From Lachnospiraceae bacterium UBA3287 (GTDB taxonomy: Bacteria; Bacillota; Clostridia; Lachnospirales; Lachnospiraceae), in the NCBI GenBank assembly GCA_002362155.1, contig DETN01000178.1, positions 1 to 7,368 of the forward strand: a stretch of DNA of 7,368 nt. The letters are read 5' to 3'. Below the pieces are notes generated by a model that was not told the DNA's origin, made no database searches, and saw only the letters and a list, made by a program, of their open reading frames with translations. Made by a program: the position numbers and the translations under genes. Below, piece after piece: positions 7,001 through 7,368 of this stretch. Positions within the stretch are counted from its first letter, which is position 1. Each line of letters opens with the position of its first letter.

Positions 7001-7368
7001 AGAAAAACGGTTTATTATGGCGAGACAGAATTAACGGACGAAGGATACCGCGGAACCGTAGGTGTCCTGACGCTTTATCCCAAGTGGAGCGATGACAGTG
7101 TAATCAATGCAGGCGGCATCGAGATTCAATATAAGAATGCGGATGGTGCACCTGACTATTCGTATACGGATTCACTGCATTATGCGGACCAGGCGGAAGT
7201 TACGGCAGCCGCGGCGGTGCCCGAGGATAAGTGGCCTTCCGGCAAAGAATTCGCGGGATGGAATCTGAATGGTACCATTTACGATCCGACAGATGTATTT
7301 GCCGCAGACAAGAACCTGGCTGAAAGCGTTAATGGAAAGCTTATTATTACATTAAAGGCCACATATAA
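3965..7368 (+). CDS. Large secreted surface protein with InlB-type repeats, N-terminal part
   Basis: The frame runs 1134 codons from ATG 3965 to the window edge without a stop, so the gene is truncated here. AAAGGAG (3953-3959) lies 5 bases before the ATG. Residues 1-27 are a signal peptide ending AFA. Residues 28-128 are an Ala/Glu/Pro-rich linker with tandem repeats. Residues about 143-272 resemble a module that I recall often following the signal peptide in clostridial surface proteins (YIVTVSYDD, RLFDITLVD, VVHFG, ending EGFSVFAVI). Then come GW-containing segments (326-327 and about 423) and Listeria-Bacteroides repeats (D/E-G-Y-x-(F/L)-x-G-W-Y ... hW) around 486-531, 870-926 and 932-1041, with a further one starting near 1099. 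In between are aromatic and Gly-rich segments (FSYTGLYGQSLEQNGYTW and similar). Relatives are surface-anchored proteins thought to act in adhesion. The anchor would be beyond the window. The ligand is unknown. Confidence 0.9.
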   Translation, partial: MKLRKRFLAAALSAVMILSMLPAPAFAAETAGNEETEPAAEAAAVLPAEEPEEEKAAQITEEETAAPAEEAAPEEAAAPAEDAEEKAAPEKQAQEPAAEKAAEEPAEAEAAEEPAEAEAAEEPAEAEADVYGSAAAPLTAEGSDYIVTVSYDDSALLPADTRIQVKEILESARKYDSYCDQALEAVRKEDADAEEISYIRLFDITLVDGQGNKVQPAAAVDVQISLKDIESAEDNTQVVHFGRQETEVVETEVKGDTLSFATEGFSVFAVITSGTTGENARLLVKFMVNGELRAQMHVKKADVSEKLNEVLYDPGTPMVDNSQFMGWTDTAEAQITSETVGMTIDQVRSAVADLLNSGSVKEGDEKVYNAVMHTAYSLYYEGEQDIVYKTDVVTGTGSSLTATVNYNYHIVDDTKGLKGWYVKDTDPEEDGFYKNGDPITLNGDVTLKPYIGDGAWLWFDENDGGAGTGGASYTPPVFIPVGETAKDAEPANPKRDGYGFDGWYTAAEGGSPFNFNNAVSAKTTVYAHWTATGKTTYKIIIWRQKITDAKDAADADKKYDFKETAASGEIKTGNELTWDTIRPYTEKHYKEGEAYDAFQYRTYKIVDSQGRNIGVDDGSGHTKAVAGTAPIIVNVYYDRPLMTINFKQNVYTPTTSNGTNLYGLVEEKHVKLTRHGYFGNYSYTYVDDNGHEVSYTGQRYTKSTRNFSYTGLYGQSLEQNGYTWPEGGWFGIAFLSSFKGSVFDDSSNYYIKNISSEEDVNTTIIFYMSDAENASVYSEVARARYKIGTNSGFLITGRFVGAAPSGYKWSNSSEMPEEWEPASNVDGNGRTSIRRGDNKYLHIKYDRVINNIIFMDDSGTEMTALRISDVPYGRKLSNYNNQVPNTVEGLQDGYYFDGWYEEAERVNRVDWANGTMPSENLTVYMKIGPEEYHIAVDYGGGTSPGGELKHNTWVPYRTKLDDTAFNQLTREGYTLVGWYTDQARTKRWNFDTEITKESLSILYDDSQGEDERRKTVYYGETELTDEGYRGTVGVLTLYPKWSDDSVINAGGIEIQYKNADGAPDYSYTDSLHYADQAEVTAAAAVPEDKWPSGKEFAGWNLNGTIYDPTDVFAADKNLAESVNGKLIITLKATY
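4268..4348 (+). repeat. Three tandem 27-bp repeats (AEEPAEAEA)
   Basis: Three direct copies at 4268-4294, 4295-4321 and 4322-4348 encode AEEPAEAEA each time. Copies two and three differ only at the last base; copy one differs from copy three by two third-position changes. A weaker relative (EPAAEKA) precedes them. Because the unit is a multiple of three, gain or loss of copies would change linker length without breaking the frame. The acidic Ala/Glu/Pro composition suggests an extended stalk or spacer between the signal peptide and the first folded domain. Confidence 0.9.
5420..5557 (+). other. Listeria-Bacteroides (InlB B-type) repeat 1
   Basis: Residues 486-531 hold the most typical copy: P-x-N-P-K-R-D-G-Y-G-F-D-G-W-Y at about 490-504, an N-F-N-N turn, and T-V-Y-A-H-W ending at 529. 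In InlB this repeat forms a small beta-grasp-like unit. Confidence 0.85.
6572..6742 (+). other. InlB B-type repeat 2 (diverged)
   Basis: Residues 870-926 begin VPYGRKL, carry DGYYFDGWY at 892-900 and end ENLTVYMK. The usual closing Trp is replaced (VYMK rather than VYAHW), so this copy is diverged at its last strand. Confidence 0.7.
6758..7087 (+). other. InlB B-type repeat 3 with an internal expansion
   Basis: Residues 932-1041 start YHIAVDYGGG, carry REGYTLVGWY at 970-979 and W-N-F-D-T, and close with LTLYPKW at 1041. About 40 polar residues lie between W-N-F-D-T and the closing strand, where ordinary copies have a short loop. Confidence 0.7.

Noticed and set aside
1..7368. CRISPR arrays, tRNA or rRNA genes, insertion sequences, attachment sites
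   Set aside because: No regularly spaced direct repeats, no cloverleaf or ribosomal sequence, and no transposase or terminal inverted repeats were seen on either strand.

Overview
The window looks like chromosomal DNA from a Gram-positive Bacillota, most likely a Lachnospiraceae-type Clostridia. The reasons are AAAGGAG-type ribosome binding sites, roughly 50-55% G+C, free use of AGG/AGA and ATA codons, a family-2 glycosyltransferase closely resembling a form common in that group, and a very large secreted protein with Listeria-Bacteroides (InlB B-type) repeats. This is judged from memory of the families, not from a search. All supported genes are on the + strand.

Layout: (1) 1-290, the C-terminal end of a polytopic membrane protein of the O-antigen ligase/polymerase type. 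(2) 291-374, a short G+C-rich gap with competing hairpins and a run of five T. (3) 375-1448, a membrane-anchored GT2 glycosyltransferase (polyprenyl-phosphate sugar synthase type, 357 aa). (4) 1429-2916, a GT-C fold (GT39/PMT-like) multi-spanning glycosyltransferase overlapping the previous gene. (5) 2917-3069, a structured 153-base gap. (6) 3070-3720, a NeuD/PglD-type sugar acetyltransferase. (7) 3721-3964, a 244-base gap with a candidate promoter, a hairpin and a strong ribosome binding site. (8) 3965 to the end, the first 1134 residues of a huge secreted surface protein whose frame is still open at the window edge.

Genes 1-4 and 6 read as the tail of a cell-surface glycan cluster. The GT2 enzyme would charge a polyprenyl phosphate with a sugar inside the cell, the GT-C enzyme would transfer that sugar outside, the ligase/polymerase-like protein would handle lipid-linked oligosaccharide, and the NeuD-like enzyme would acetylate a sugar (or amino-sugar nucleotide). 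The surface protein probably starts its own transcription unit. Its link to the glycan genes is positional only.

Nothing here is clearly a wholly new system. The points most worth following are the GT2/GT-C pair, the competing hairpins before the GT2 gene, the displaced ribosome binding site of the acetyltransferase, and the mosaic make-up of the surface protein.
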